Assembly (NCBI GenBank): GCA_022457155.1 | Contig: JAJGOT010000733.1 | Location: 223,501 to 287,500 of the forward strand | Reading direction: 5' to 3' | DNA: 64,000 nucleotides | Source of the DNA: Cladopsammia gracilis | Lineage: Eukaryota > Cnidaria > Anthozoa > Scleractinia > Dendrophylliidae | In this document: positions 21,870 to 33,260 of the stretch, piece by piece | Numbering within the stretch: the stretch's first letter is position 1 | Layout of the letters: every line of letters begins with the position of its first letter | The notes under the pieces: generated by a model | What the model was told of the DNA's origin: nothing | Database searches by the model: none | Seen by the model: the letters and a program-made list of their open reading frames with translations, nothing else | Program-made: the position numbers and the translations under genes

Positions 21870-22930
21870 GTTGTCAAACAAGCTGAATGGGGTTGACCTT
21901 TAATGAAAAGAACTTTGGGTCTTCCTCAGAAGTTCTCAGAAAATTATCCGAATCGTTCGTACATGTACAACCCAAAAATTGCCTAAAACTTTGTAATTAG
22001 TATCATTTATATAATAAACAAAATAATGTACATACATGTACATAGCTGCTTGGAGATTTGAAATTATTTCTCTTCTCATGTTCAACTTGATATCTCACCA
22101 ATTTGCTGTGCTTATGTTGAACACTCAAAGAGAGGTTTCATAACTCTGTACATCTATGTATTATATTCTAAATATAAAAAATAACTGCATAAAAATATGA
22201 TAATTAAAAATAACTCAGCCAATGAATTATGTAAGGTCCCAATAAGACATTTGCATGTGGTTGGACAGGTTTGCAGGCACTCATATAAACTACATTCAGA
22301 CACTTTTCTTTTCTTGTGCATCGAGAAGACAAACTTACAGTGTACTTCGTCTGCAGTCCATTTCACCAGGCTGTTAATACGTTCACTCCCAGAGTCAATT
22401 ATGGTGACATGTAATGTAGTTCTAACTAAACCTCTTCAGCAGTACTTTTGCATGGTTCTATTTGTTTTTCAATATTTATTTTGACAGAATGAAATTTGGG
22501 ATATTTCTTGAATTTTGATTTTTGGCTCTCATGGGAGTTAAAGAGTTAAGGCTTTTTGAATGAGCCCCAACATCAATTATGGGCATACAGTACGGAATTA
22601 ATCATTTAATCATAATTTTGATGCATTTTTTTTTCCTTTTCATTGGACAAGAGCCCACCACACAAATAACTGCCTACAAATAATTTTGCTCATGCACAAA
22701 AGGGTGGTTATAAAAACTATAAATATCAAAGCAACTGTAGTTATCAATTTTCTTCTTGAATTTAGTCCATCCATGAAAATTCAAATTTTGCAGCTAGCTA
22801 AATTATATATTAAAGTTTGTACATAGCAAAAACCTCAAGTCTGTGATCAACAAGTTACCTGTGTCCCTTTACTTGAACATACCGAGAACAAAAGCGAGAA
22901 GCTGAGTTTGGTGAGATTTTTAAAATTAAC
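21870..22930. other. AT-rich core segment, no gene
   Basis: It includes the second half of the dispersed repeat shared with 1440-1975 (21900-22145). The 95-residue frame at 22197-22484 is also open in core copy 2 (97 residues), but the copies are too similar for that to be informative. No domain recognised. Confidence 0.35.
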
Positions 22931-22939
22931 TGTATTGTA

Positions 22940-23098
22940 CAGGGGCGGATCCAGGATTTTTCTAGGAGGGGGTGTACCTCTAAGGAATGACATAACTGAA
23001 GGGTGACGTAAACAGAATACTAGTTATATTAGAAAGATGCAGGTCATCTCAGAGAAGGGGTGTGCACCCCCTGCACCCCTACCCTAGATCCGCCCCTG
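22940..23098. mobile_element. CAGGGGCGGATC miniature element (hAT-like), second type
   Basis: CAGGGGCGGATCCAGGATTT at the left, CTAGATCCGCCCCTG at the right, 159 bp, with imperfect TTGTA flanks. Core copy 2 holds it at about 41740-41897 with a mutated left end (CAGAGGCAGATCCAGG). Confidence 0.65.
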
Positions 23099-23420
23099 TT
23101 GTACATGTATTTACAAACATTGCCAAATCAAAAACTCTACCGAGTGTGTTGTCCTACGTACGTACAGGGTACTACAAATGACTCAGTCTAGAAAGTTGGT
23201 TTATCTTTACTATCTTAGAACAGCTTAGAATGAACACCACTAAACCAGTGCCCAGAGATGTTGTAGAAATCTCAGACCCTTGGCAAAACCACTTACATTC
23301 ATGTTGTGGTAAAGTTTTGTTTTTGGAAAGCACTTCATAACATTTTTTAACTCTTAATCATCTTAATATATATGAGCTAAATAGATATTTGATAGCAATC
23401 TTTACGTACTCATACCTTAA

Positions 23421-24135
23421 GGTTACAGTGTACCTTCAGATCGAAAATTTATTGAAAATTTTTTTTTGCCGTTAAAATAAAGTTTACAGGATGAACTTTC
23501 ATCCAAAAAAAAATTATCGAAAAATAGTGAAAATTGACGGAGAAATGACGGTATAACTTTTGTGGGCGGAGTTTGTTTATTAAGCGATATGTTTTTTTAA
23601 GCGCCGTTTTCTCAAAGTTAATTTTTCCTTGTTGGGGACACTTTAAAGAGCTACAACTCAAAGGGAATTTGTTCGATTTTCCTTAAATTTGGACAGAAGC
23701 TAGGCTAACATATAATCAACAAAAACATATCGGCGAATTTCTTAATTCCGAAAACTTTTTCGTCAAGAGCCATTTCCGTGCGATCATTCCAATTTTTTTC
23801 TCCCCTTTTCGAAAATATTCTTTAACTTTTCACTGCAATTGAATATGGGAAATCGCCGACACGTTTTTTTAGCGCTTCGGGTCCGGAAACCAGAGAACAA
23901 ACAAATTAGCAAAATATAATAATCCCTTTGAGTTATAGCGTTTTAAAGCTGATTCGGACATTCGAATTTAGACGTCGTAAAAAATTCGACAATTCATTTT
24001 CTTACCAATTGGTTCCATATTTAGATAGCCATCTCTATAAGCTTTAATTTGATATCTGGGTTTAGGTATATTAAGTGTAATCTTAAGACGCTAGAGCTGT
24101 TATACTGGAGACACCCCCGAAGGTACACTGTAACC
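23421..24135. mobile_element. TTAA transposon, 715 bp, with empty site in core copy 2
   Basis: Ends GGTTACAGTGTACCTTC and GAAGGTACACTGTAACC (17-18 bp inverted repeats), flanked by TTAA at 23417-23420 and 24136-24139. In core copy 2 the same place reads CATACCTTAATAATAAG (42239-42255) with a single TTAA and no insert, so the borders are exact. No transposase frame survives. A 5'-less piece of the same element sits at 38804-39110. Confidence 0.9.
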
Positions 24136-24250
24136 TTAATAATAAGCTGCCAAATTATTTTAAAAATTATTTTACTATGAATGAAACCATTCATAATTAT
24201 GATACTCGATCAGCATCTAATATAATTATTTATTGATTACAGAAGGACCA

Positions 24251-24355
24251 ACTATGGGGACCAACAACAGGGGAGCACAAATTTGGAACAATCTGCCACA
24301 GAATTTGAAAACAATGAAAACCTATAATTCTTACAAGAAAAGCACAATAGCCTAA
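24251..24355 (+). pseudogene. LINE ORF2 C-terminal remnant (L2/CR1-like)
   Basis: The frame reads TMGTNNRGAQIWNNLPQNLK and ends 14 residues later at TAA. The motif (G)A-IWN-LP-x-x-K just before the stop is characteristic of the C-terminus of L2/CR1-type reverse transcriptase proteins. Only this tail is present: the LINE is 5'-truncated. Its 3' UTR is interrupted by the element at 24437-25248 and resumes to about 25431. Core copy 2 has it at about 42361-42470, ending RTIAYVF. Confidence 0.65.
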
Positions 24356-24436
24356 GTATGTGTTTTAGATTCTTAAATTTATTATATTAATTATTGTATT
24401 AGTAGCATTTAAAGGAAAAAAAACATGTAATTAATA

Positions 24437-25248
24437 CAGTCGGACCTCTATTAAGCGGCTGCCTATTAAGCGGCCACCCTCCATTAAGCGGCCACTTTCC
24501 AAAGTCCCGAATTGTTTGTCAGTAAAGTGCTGTATTCGATACCTCTATTCAACTGCCACCTCTATTAAGCGGCCGCGGCCACCTTTTTGCTGTTGCAAGT
24601 TTAGTGTTTACTGTATTTTTACCTCTATTAAGCGGCCAGCAAATCATCTTTTCAAGCGAAATGGTGACAGATAATATGAAGGTGATAACTGATAACAATA
24701 AAAACTGCAATTTAATCTCCACTTGCCCAGTTTCACGGTTACCAGGACCTTGCCCTATCTATCGGAAAGGCAAATGACTTGATCTTCTCGTTACAACTCC
24801 GAGCTCCACAACGGCAAACAGCAGTGACGGATTATTTTAAATAAATCGTCCGTGAAATATTTTGAGCTAAAATTGTTACAGACTATTGGTGCAAAAAAGG
24901 CCTAAGAAACTTGATGTTTTGTTACATGGATTTGCATATTTTTCTGTACCTACTCAACACCAAAAAATACTGTACTTATCGACTACATGCTCTCTGTGTT
25001 AGAGCTAAAACTTTGCATGAACTTGAAATGCGCAAACACAGGGCACTTAATTTTTTGTTTCAATGATTTTTGCATTTATCTTCACATATGTTCACTTTTC
25101 AACAAGCCTTTTGCTATATAGAGGCAATAAAATTACGTTGACTGCCATTTCTATCCAATTTATATTGCACCTCTATTAAACGGCCAACCTCTATTAAGCG
25201 GCCAGTTTTCAAAGTCCCGAGGGTGGCCGCTTAATAGAGGTCCGACTG
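24437..25248. mobile_element. Pogo/Tigger-like non-autonomous element at TA, empty site in core copy 2
   Basis: Ends CAGTCGGACCTCTATTAAGC and its complement CTTAATAGAGGTCCGACTG, flanked by TA on both sides (24435-24436 and 25249-25250). Core copy 2 reads TAATTAATACACTTATAAG with no insert (about 42530-42548). Many internal copies of CTCTATTAAGCGGCCA in direct and inverted orientation line the ends, as in pogo-type subterminal regions. No transposase frame remains. Confidence 0.85.
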
Positions 25249-25294
25249 TACACTTATAAGAAAAGAAAACATCCATCTGCAGAAATCAAAAGTA

Positions 25295-25431
25295 ATAAGG
25301 GGATCTTCCTAGAAAAGCTCAGTAGAGCTTGCTAAGATCTTCTGTCATAATAATCAAATTATCTTTTCAAAGATAGTCGTCAAAATGTAATTTTTATAAT
25401 GGGCAAAAATAAAATAAAATAAAATAAACAT
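25295..25431 (+). mobile_element. LINE 3' end with hairpin and (AAAAT)n tail
   Basis: GGGGATCTTCCTAGAAAAGC, TCAGTAGAGCTTG, CTAAGATCTTCTG form a stem-loop (GATCTT...AAGATC). It is followed by ATAATGGGC and the tail (AAAAT)n at 25409-25431. This is the recognisable 3' end of an L2-like LINE and continues the ORF2 remnant upstream of the pogo-like insertion. Confidence 0.7.
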
Positions 25432-25539
25432 TAATTTCAAGCGAGCAAAACTATGCAAAGCAGGTTTCTCCGTATGACGGCAGGGTATTGCCAACTGCTC
25501 AGAGGAGTTTGGATTTGAAAGTTCTGCTTACACTGTGCA

Positions 25540-25700
25540 CCCGGGGGGGGGGGGGGGGGGGGGGGTGCTCCTGGGACTCTAAAACCCTTACCCTATAACA
25601 GACCAAATGATACCCTATTCTAGACCAAAACTCTCTGATTTTCTATACCCTATCCCAGACTAAACTGCTTGAAAACCATACCCTTCACAGCGGCACATAC
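25540..25700. repeat. G-run repeat with TCTAGACC/CCCTAT motifs
   Basis: A run of about 20 G after GCACCC, then GGGACTCT, CCCTTACCCTATAACAGACC and TACCCTATTCTAGACC. Related to the outer parts of the arms and to 42838-43160 and 63110-63280. Core copy 2 retains about 190 additional bases, so copy 1 has an internal deletion. Confidence 0.65.
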
Positions 25701-26299
25701 ACCTGTACCAGTATAGCTTTTATGACAGTACATGTAGCGTCGATCCACGAAAGCGACAAGTTTTTTTTTAAATCCATTCATTCACACGTACGTACCTTCC
25801 AAGAAAGCACACTATTCCAGCAATTACCGTTGGGGTGGTGAGCCTAGCCTGAGTGCTCAAAATCCCTTACAAATTGCCTTCGGACCGCCATTTTGAATTT
25901 CGAGTCTTTCTGCGCACGCTTAACCGGATGCTACCCAAAAACGGATCGAGGGCTCAGGAGAAGCCTTTGTTTGAAACGCCAATCTTGACAAGACCAGCGA
26001 AAATAGAGCCTGATCCAGAATATATGTTATTTAACATATAGATTTTGAAAAAAAAGTATATCCTGCAAGCCAATCTTATTCAAAGTCATTTGAATATTCA
26101 TATTCTGTTTGAATTCGACAAATATTTAACCAATATTCAGCATTTATATCATAATTTATGCACATCAAAGAATCCGACACTTTTTTAGGGCTAAAAACTC
26201 ATTTTAAAATGGTTAGCTTTTGTTTACTGTTGTGGGTAGTGATATTGTATTCACTATAACTTCCATGAAATAGGCTTATAAGAATCTATAATGCTAAAA

Positions 26300-26450
26300 T
26301 CTGGGGATCTTCTTTGAAAAGCCCAACAGGGCTTGCTAAGATCTCCTGCCTTCGTAGAGTCTTCGTATATAACTATGAATTGTAATTAGTGACTATATGT
26401 ATTGTGATGGGCGAAATAAAGTATAAGTATAAGTAAGTAAGTATAAAAAT
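26300..26450 (+). mobile_element. Second LINE 3' end with hairpin and (AAGTAT)n-like tail
   Basis: GGGGATCTTCTTTGAAAAGC, CCAACAGGGCTTGCTAAGATC repeats the hairpin logic of the copy at 25295 with different sequence. It ends GTGATGGGCGAAATAAAGT and a TATAAGTAAG tail. Also at about 43775-43915 (+) and 62336-62475 (-). Confidence 0.65.
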
Positions 26451-27119
26451 AACTTTCAACTGGTTCAATTTTGGTTTATTTTCACGGCTTATCTGAATAG
26501 CGTGACGAATTGCGTGACACATTTAAAACCTTTATAAATCGGAAGCAAACCATCGTTTAAAACATGTTAGAAACAGCAGGGTGTCATTACTTAAATTTTA
26601 TGACGTTATGTGCAAACCATTGTCGGGAGTCCGGAAGTCACGAAGCGCGAGCAACGAGCGCGAGGTACGCGAGGAGCGGGAAGGAAAAAAACATTAAGCG
26701 CATGTAGAACCATGCAGATTGTTCTGGCTTTTTGCCCTCCACACGCTCGCAAAAACTGACAGATAAATATCAGACATGCATACGAATCTGCATAGAGAAG
26801 GCATCATGCTAAATACGAATTGGCTTCAAAACTTGAAAGAGCTTGTTAAAGTTAGTAATCTATGCAATTTTCAGCTTTTTTCATGCAATATTTAACGAAA
26901 TATGTGCTATCAAAAACTGCAAAATTGTTGGGTGGCAAAAGCGCTAATGAGCCATTCATTTGTTGTATAATTTTGAGTTTTTAATACGGCATTGTATGAA
27001 GTGTATCTAGTATATCGGGCTCAAATGCTATGCCTCTCGATATTCAGAGTTGATTTTTTTTGTAGGTAGGTAGGTTAGAGAACGAGGCGCATATGCTAAT
27101 GAGGCAAAAATGGTAAACA

Positions 27120-27400
27120 AAGATTCCCTTTTTGGTGGTTTGCACGTCGGCCATGTTGTGGGTCGAAAACAATTCCAATGGTTTGCATAAATATGATTTT
27201 ATTCCCAAAGGATGGAAATTTTATTTTTCTGAACCCCAACATAGCCGATACGTCACGGCGGCCATGTTGGTGCACACCTACAAAAGAATTTTAATGAACT
27301 TCTTTTGTTATGTGCACCAACATGGCCGCCATGGCCTTTGTCATTTGAGTCCCACAGGACCTTGGCATTTCCCATGGTAGACCATCCCGCGGTGCATCAC
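27120..27400. mobile_element. Foldback element with GGCGGCCATGTTGGTG arms
   Basis: GGCGGCCATGTTGGTGCACA at about 27257 pairs with TGTGCACCAACATGGCCGCC ending near 27330; the outer arms CGGCCATGTTGTGGG and TTTGGTGG extend the element. The 82-residue frame over it is a translation of the repeat (also at 44642 and 61614). Confidence 0.55.
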
Positions 27401-29000
27401 ACTTGGGTTTAGTATACCGTGTTAACCAGCGGTTATACGCGATTTACGATTTGCCAAGTTAAAAAAGTATCGCGCAATTCAGTGAATCGCTTTTCTTTTG
27501 CGGTTACGCGTTGGTGTCAAATGGAGCATCGTGATTGGCTCTTGTACCCTGGGCCTCAAAACACCATTTCAACTTATCACGTTAAATGTCTTGGGCGCTT
27601 CGTGTGATATTTTTTATGTATCCATGGATATTCACCACGGGAAATTTACCTCGGGAAATGTCGGTCACACTCACTAAATGCTGTTTGCCGTGGTGAAAAG
27701 GTCATTTACCAAGGTAAATTAAAAGTGCCTCGTGTAAACGCACTTATAAGCTGTCAATTACTATCAACTTTTTTGCCGGTCATGTGCCTTCTCAAGCTGA
27801 AATTTTAGTTGCTCCGCTTGATCGTTCCTGGAAGAAGACACTTTCAGCAAAAATATATCAGAGACGTTCAACAGCGTTACCTTTATTTTGAGTACGAAGT
27901 GGCAACCCGTTAATGCAAACATGAACGAATTATTTATAATATAAAAGTTGTACCGAAGCCTTACAACATGCAAGAAAAATGCTGTGAGGTATAAAGGCTA
28001 CTTGCTGAACACCGAACAAAGATGGCCGCTACAAAGAGTGAACGTGAAAGAGAGGGAAAATAATGGTAATCAGGCCTCCCTCGGTACATTAGTCTCCAGT
28101 TTCCCATCACAAGAAAACAGTTGTACAGTACACTTAAAATAGTTTTGTGCATTGAAATACAAAATTGTTTGTACACATAACATTTTGTGTTCAGAAGACA
28201 TTACTGACAGAAATACTGAAAATTGACACTTGCGCATTAAGAAATTATGTTATTTGTGTTCTGAGATATTATATTTGTGCACTGAGAAATGAAAGGTTAA
28301 TTTCTTACGACTTGCAAAGCTGAGTATTGCGAGACCAGAAAACATAAAAATGACCGGTTGCTCGTCGTGTCAAAATTTGGAGAATGGTACCGCTTAGGGT
28401 GAGAAAGTCTAAATGACGACAGTCACTGTTAGAATTATCGAGAATTTTGGTGTCAGTTCATGGGGGAGTTCCCCTCCTCCCCGGGCCCCGGGGGGCGGGG
28501 GTAACTGCACGTTTAGTTTGTGTGACTACCTTTTCCAAGGTTCAATTAACATTTTGGTTGAAACAAAACATACTTCCTGATTGAAGGCACTTATTAGTAA
28601 TTAAAGCAAAGTTTTAAACAAAAATCAGCCTAATTCTCGTGACATACCTCCTTTACAGTGTAACTGGACAGCAATACAGGCTAGATATATGTGGGTTTTT
28701 TATTATTTCATTTGCAGTGAACTTTATTTACTACTCCCCACCATTGTACAATACATAACATTACGTTATATTACATTGCATTACCAGAAAATATACTAAA
28801 GCTAGATAACTAATCATCGAACTACCTACGGCACAGGGGGCCCACACAAACTGTGTGACCGTTGTTCGTATTTTTAAATTTAGAGGAAATGTATGGGAAT
28901 ATCGAAAAGGTTCACTTATCGTAATATACTGCGATAAATATTTACATACAAGATCAAAATAAACGTATTTTTACCTGAAATGTTGTGTGGTGTCATTCTT
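27401..29000. other. Core segment, no confirmed gene
   Basis: It contains paired blocks such as CCACGGGAAATTTACCTCGG and GTGAAAAGGTCATTTACC (27630-27720). A minus-strand segment near 27764-27830 follows the acceptor-like TCTTCTTCCAG and reads NDQAEQLKFQLEKAHD, heptad-like; it may be a captured exon fragment. A G/C-run block lies at 28465-28503. Nothing else recognised. Confidence 0.35.
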
Positions 29001-29009
29001 GTGCTGAAA

Positions 29010-29196
29010 ACGGCGATTTGAAGGGTTTTGCATCGGACGTTTACCTGAGCGTATAGTGAAGGGTTTGGAAGCCGTGCGATGGGAATTTCTTGGTGAAAAT
29101 CGGCTCGGCGCTGGAGAGGTCCAAAATCCAGCTTTCCTCCCTTGTCTCTCTACTATACGCTCAGGTAAACGTCCGATGCAAAACCCTTCAAATCGC
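29010..29196. mobile_element. Foldback element, AAGGGTTTTGCATCGGACG arms
   Basis: GATTTGAAGGGTTTTGCATC, GGACGTTTACCTGAGCGTAT pair with ATACGCTCAGGTAAACGTCC, GATGCAAAACCCTTCAAATC across a loop of about 85 bases. It abuts a half-copy of the TA element end GTCACGCGTGACGGAGCATG (29240-29263). Copies at 46686-46870 and 59475-59670. Confidence 0.65.
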
Positions 29197-29496
29197 TAAA
29201 ATTCGCCCTTCACTCCATTCAAATTTCAAAAATACTTGTCACGCGTGACGGAGCATGGCTGTAACAACTTTCCAAAAGACTTAAAAATTCCATATGCTGT
29301 ATCACAGAAAGTTGATTATTGGCTTCCACTTTTCATTGTGATTGCTTAGTACATTGTTCTCAAGGGTAGTTGAGCGATCAATGAATTCAATTTATTTTAG
29401 CTTAGCGATGACTTGATTCAAAGCCGGCCAATTCAAAGAAGGTTAAGCGATGCATGGCAACAAAATAGATACGATCCAGAAAAATTGAAGCAATAC

Positions 29497-29662
29497 CTGA
29501 GAACGATGCTAAATGTGAATTTTCCTTCGGGTTTCATATTTAACAACTGTAGGTCATTTTGATCTTTAAAGCTCATAGTAACTGAAACTTTTCCTCTTCG
29601 AGCAAAACCATATCACGCGAGCGAGATAAACATGGCGAACGGCTTGCCTTCGTGCACTGCTG
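29497..29662. other. Divergent first-exon-like pair
   Basis: Two ATGs face away from each other 55 bp apart. On the minus strand, ATG at 29576 opens MSFKDQNDLQLLNMKPEGKF and runs to CTCAG|GTATTG at 29497. On the plus strand, ATG at 29632 opens MANGLPSCTA and runs to GCTG|GTAAGA at 29662. Both ends look like splice donors, and the CG-containing spacer (TATCACGCGAGCGAGATAAAC) could be a two-way promoter. The unit recurs at 47170-47335, 51996-52139 and 59020-59185. Proteins not recognised; exon status is inferred. Confidence 0.4.
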
Positions 29663-30003
29663 GTAAGAACGCACAACATGGACTACAGACTAGCTGCTCG
29701 CTGATTGGGCACAAAAATATTTTGTATTTTTGTGCCCAACCTCCCGCCGATCTTTTTTTTTTCAGGGGAGGAGTGCTGATTCAGCTGCAGAAAGTGGTTG
29801 GCCAGATGGGAGAGGCAGGGCTAAAAGAATGGGCAAAGGAACGCCACCTGCAAGTCCGAGGTCTGTATGGAGAGCATTCTGACTCCTCTGGTGCCATTTA
29901 TGATATCTCCAACAAGTACCGACTCGGTTACTCGGAAGTGCAACTCGTCCAGTTTGTGATTGACGGGGTGAACAAGTTGATCGAAATGGAATATTCTGCT
30001 TGA
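29632..30003 (+). pseudogene. Chimeric frame: MANGLP segment joined to kinase C-terminus
   Basis: A continuous 123-residue frame. The first 47 or so residues come from the core's exon-like sequence, a hairpin (GGGCACAAAAAT/ATTTTTGTGCCC) and a T-tract; from [14 protein letters not shown] on they are the last 76 residues of the kinase in its native frame. Reading through requires no splicing; if the donor after MANGLPSCTA were spliced to TTTTTTCAG before 29765, the kinase frame would be lost. Identical frame at 47305-47676. No kinase activity is possible without the N-domain and signature Cys. Expression is unknown. Confidence 0.6.
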
Positions 30004-32350
30004 AATATTCCTGACTGCTATTGACTGATAAGCATTGCGTTTGTGTGACAATTTAGAGAAGAGAACTTCTTAGTTTGTTCTTTAACTTCTTAAATGATGT
30101 GTAGTTTTCTCCTTTTGTAGCTTGCAGATCGAATTCTCAATGAAATAGGTACTTTTGAAAGCACTCCGAGATGAAGAACTTTACTAAACTTCAAGTTAAA
30201 GACTAAATTCCTCACAGGTTCATTGGGGTTATCACAGGCTTACCAACCTCTGTTAGTGTGGTGTGCTGTGCATCCGTAATGGCCGTGTTGGTTTATAAAC
30301 CTTGCCTCACTAGACTCGCTAGTCCAACCGTTGTTTTCAAAATACCGCTTTCGCGAGCCACAAATCACCAAAATAAACAAGGAAAAAGAAAGTTAAACAA
30401 CATGACAGTGATTTTGAGAGTTTTTATTTTATTTTCATCAGTTGTATAAGAGCCTTAAATTTCGCCTTTAGTATGGCCAATACGGCCATTGCAGATGCAC
30501 TGCGCACAACACAAACAGCGGATGGTGAGCCTGTGAGGTTATTAACATTTGGGCCGCGTTACGGGAAAAGGGTGCGGGCGCGGACGACATATTTTCTCGA
30601 TTTTGAGTTTCCAGCTTTTTTGCCCACTTCAATCCCTAAATAATATGATGGAAGTGAAAAAAGTCCGGAAATAAAAATTAAAACCGTAAAAATCGCGCCT
30701 TGAATGCACATACCGCAAGGCTTCCTCCATTTTGAGCAGCTGATTTAAATGCAAATTACTCGAAATCACGTGTCATGTCGTCCGGGCCCTTTTCGCGTGA
30801 CGCGGCCCATTTTAAAACTGCAAAGTAGTGCTAGTTTTCAGAACGTTTCTCTACTTTTTGGTAGGATCCTCAATTATCGGTTTCGTAGGTAGGTTTTATA
30901 GCTTCAAATATCATGTACCATTATTGACAGGAGTTGAAGTCCTGGCGAATAACATTTTATTAAGTTGTTCGTTTAGGAAGTGTGATTTAGTGGGATAATA
31001 ATAAACTAGAAATCGGATTTGTATTTGAAAAGGTTGTTATCCTTTGATTATCTGGAGACGCCTTGTCGGTGTTAACCTCTAAATTTGTTCCCAATGTCTA
31101 GTTTCTGATCTGTGCAGAGATCGATACTGTATATTAAAAATGCAATAAATCAAACCAAGGGCGTCTTGTAGATGGATCAGTTGACAATGTAGGACTCTCC
31201 ACAGGCAATCAGTACCAACATATGAAAAAGGACAATAAGTTAAGTTGGCTGAACACAGTTTCACAGTACCTATGCGTCATTCGTTGTCATTTTAAAACTA
31301 CTAACGTCTGGGCGCCCGAAATTGGTGAGGCAAACGATTAAGCAACAAGCTATATATTTTGATATTTTTGTTGTGCTTTTATGTGTTGCCATAGCAACAC
31401 GGTGGATTGTAAATCAGCCTGCAATATTTGGTTTCGTTTATTTTCAGAAAATCTAGTCGTTAGATTTTGTCCATCATTTGTCTCCAGTAAACTCGTAAAA
31501 ATATTCGCATGTTAACATGGTATCATGTAATTTTAACAGAGGGATCTTCCGTAATTTGTGGTTTAATATGTTTGCGTTTTGTAAAAATCTCCTTTGTTAG
31601 ATTTCAAATTTCTGATGGCAGGTGAGTTCAGCATATTCGAAACTATTATTGCCCCCGCAGAGGCCCCCGCAGAGGCCCCCGCAGAGGCCCCCGCCCAGAG
31701 GCCAAAAACCCGAGGAGGCAGCATTGGAGTCCCCGCGTAAAATAGTACTTACAGAAATAGTGAGAAGTATAAAAAAATCTCGATTTGCCTAAAATGAGCC
31801 ATAGGGCATAGTAATCAGACATTTTTGGTCTAGAATAGGGTATCATTTTCCGTGAAACTGATCAGTTGCGTTAAGAATTTAGTCTAGACAAGGTTAACTG
31901 GCGAATGGCATTTAAAAATCGGTACGGCGGGCAGTACAGCATTTTTACTGACCCCCGGTTAACTAATAACTGTGATAGTGAACGAGTTTCTGGAAAATAG
32001 CGAGTCTGGAATAGATCTAGGATAGGGTAGGGGTTTTTCGGTGTTTAGTCTAGAATATGGTTGCAAAATGAAGCTAAAATGGTCTAGTATAGGTTAAGGG
32101 TCTCTGTACACTTCAAAGTAGGTAGATAAAGTCGAAAACATTTTCAGAAGCTGAGTTTCTGGAACTAACCTTTATTCTAATTGAAAAATTCTTGACAAGA
32201 AGGCAATCTTTGAATCCAAAACACGCCATAAAAATTGAAGGCTTCCAAACTTTCCTCGTGCATTCATGTTTGCGGCGGCGGATACCGGACACATTTTTCT
32301 GGATTTCCCATTCAACGAACGTTTGAATCATTGAATATCTTTTTTCTTTT
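29766..32350 (+). repeat. Arm copy 3
   Basis: Kinase tail (from GGAGGAGTGCTG) plus downstream DNA in the kinase orientation. It begins 80 bases further into the kinase exon than arms 2 and 4. A triplicated GAGGCCCCCGCA motif at 31650-31693 and absence of the G-run repeat at its outer end distinguish it. Confidence 0.85.
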
Positions 32351-32369
32351 CTTTCGTACAGAGAAGCAC

Positions 32370-33260
32370 GAGCCAAAGGCGAGTGCTACTCGCACTTCTC
32401 GAGTGTTCTTAAAAATTCCCAAGTGCTTATATAACTCAACAATGCACGAGAAACAAGTTTTTTATTTCTTTTATAAAATCAAAACGGTTATAATGAACCT
32501 TACGTCACGCGCGTGCTTTATCGAGTTATAATGAACTCGGTTTAACCAATCATAGCGCGCGCATTTCCTTGAGCATTTTATAAAACTAAATCATGCACTC
32601 GGCACGTTTTTTATTTCTTTAATAATGAACTCGGTTTAACCAATCATAGCGTGCGCATTTCCTTGAGCATTTTAAGAACACGAGAGAAGTGCAGAGAAGC
32701 ACGAGCCAAAGGCGAGTGCTTCTCGCACTTCTCGAGTGTTCTTAAAACTTCCCAAGTGCTTATATAATTCAAGAATGAACGAGGAACAAGTTTTTTTTAT
32801 TTATTTTACAAAATAAAAACGGTTATAATGAACCTTAGGTCACGCGCGTGCTTTATCGAGTTATAATGAACTCGGTTTAACCAATCATAGCGCGCGCTTT
32901 TCCTTGAGCATTTTATAAAAGCTTTTCGAGTGTTCTCCCAACATCCCAAGTGGGTTTATAACGCGGGTAAACTCATAGAAAATGTGTTCTATTGCTTTTA
33001 TGAAATAACTATGAAAAGCGCTTGGAAAGAGATAAGAGAACTTTGTTGTAGTTTTATGCCGATCAAATAGCTTATTCTTATAACATCCATCGGATGACGC
33101 GGGGCCAATCAAAGTAACTGAAAGAAAGAATAAATGAACTTTACACGATGCCACTGACAAAGCTGCACTGACAAATTCTCGGGTTCAACGAAAGTGATGA
33201 AAAGTTTTAGCGCTTTGAAATTCATCAGTTGAAATTTATCAGCTGAAAGAAGAAAAGATA
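32370..33260. repeat. Short-repeat array at the second arm junction
   Basis: Fewer copies of the same blocks found at 16200-17900 (GAGTGCTTCTCGCACTTCTC, AAGTGCTTATATAA, AACTCGGTTTAACCAATCA), then sequence matching 17640-17940. No gene. Confidence 0.75.

Larger units (their letters stand above)
20706..29765. repeat. Core copy 1 (BTB fragment, nested transposons, divergent exon pair)
   Basis: About 9 kb repeated in the same orientation at 39528-47444. It lies between inverted arms 2 and 3. Its content, left to right: BTB fragment, (TTTTA)n microsatellite at 21197-21235, hAT-like and TTAA miniature elements, a gene-poor AT-rich stretch (21870-22930), LINE remnants, a CG-rich block with GCGCGAGCAACGAGCGCGAG (26640-26690), foldbacks, and the divergent exon-like pair at 29497-29662. 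I find no transposase, polymerase or capsid gene in it. Copy 1 has two large insertions absent from copy 2 and lacks about 190 bp present there (43-kb region). Confidence 0.85.

Noticed and set aside
25853..26041. 62-residue frame also seen at 62679-62894
   Set aside because: Lies in dispersed-repeat sequence, broken in core copy 2 by indels, no recognisable domain.
27132..27380. 82-residue frame found in three copies (also 44642 and 61614)
   Set aside because: It translates the GGCGGCCATGTTGGTG foldback element; conservation is that of the duplicated DNA.
20706..29765. Core as a giant self-replicating transposon or integrated virus
   Set aside because: No polymerase, integrase, protease or capsid coding sequence found in either core copy on either strand.
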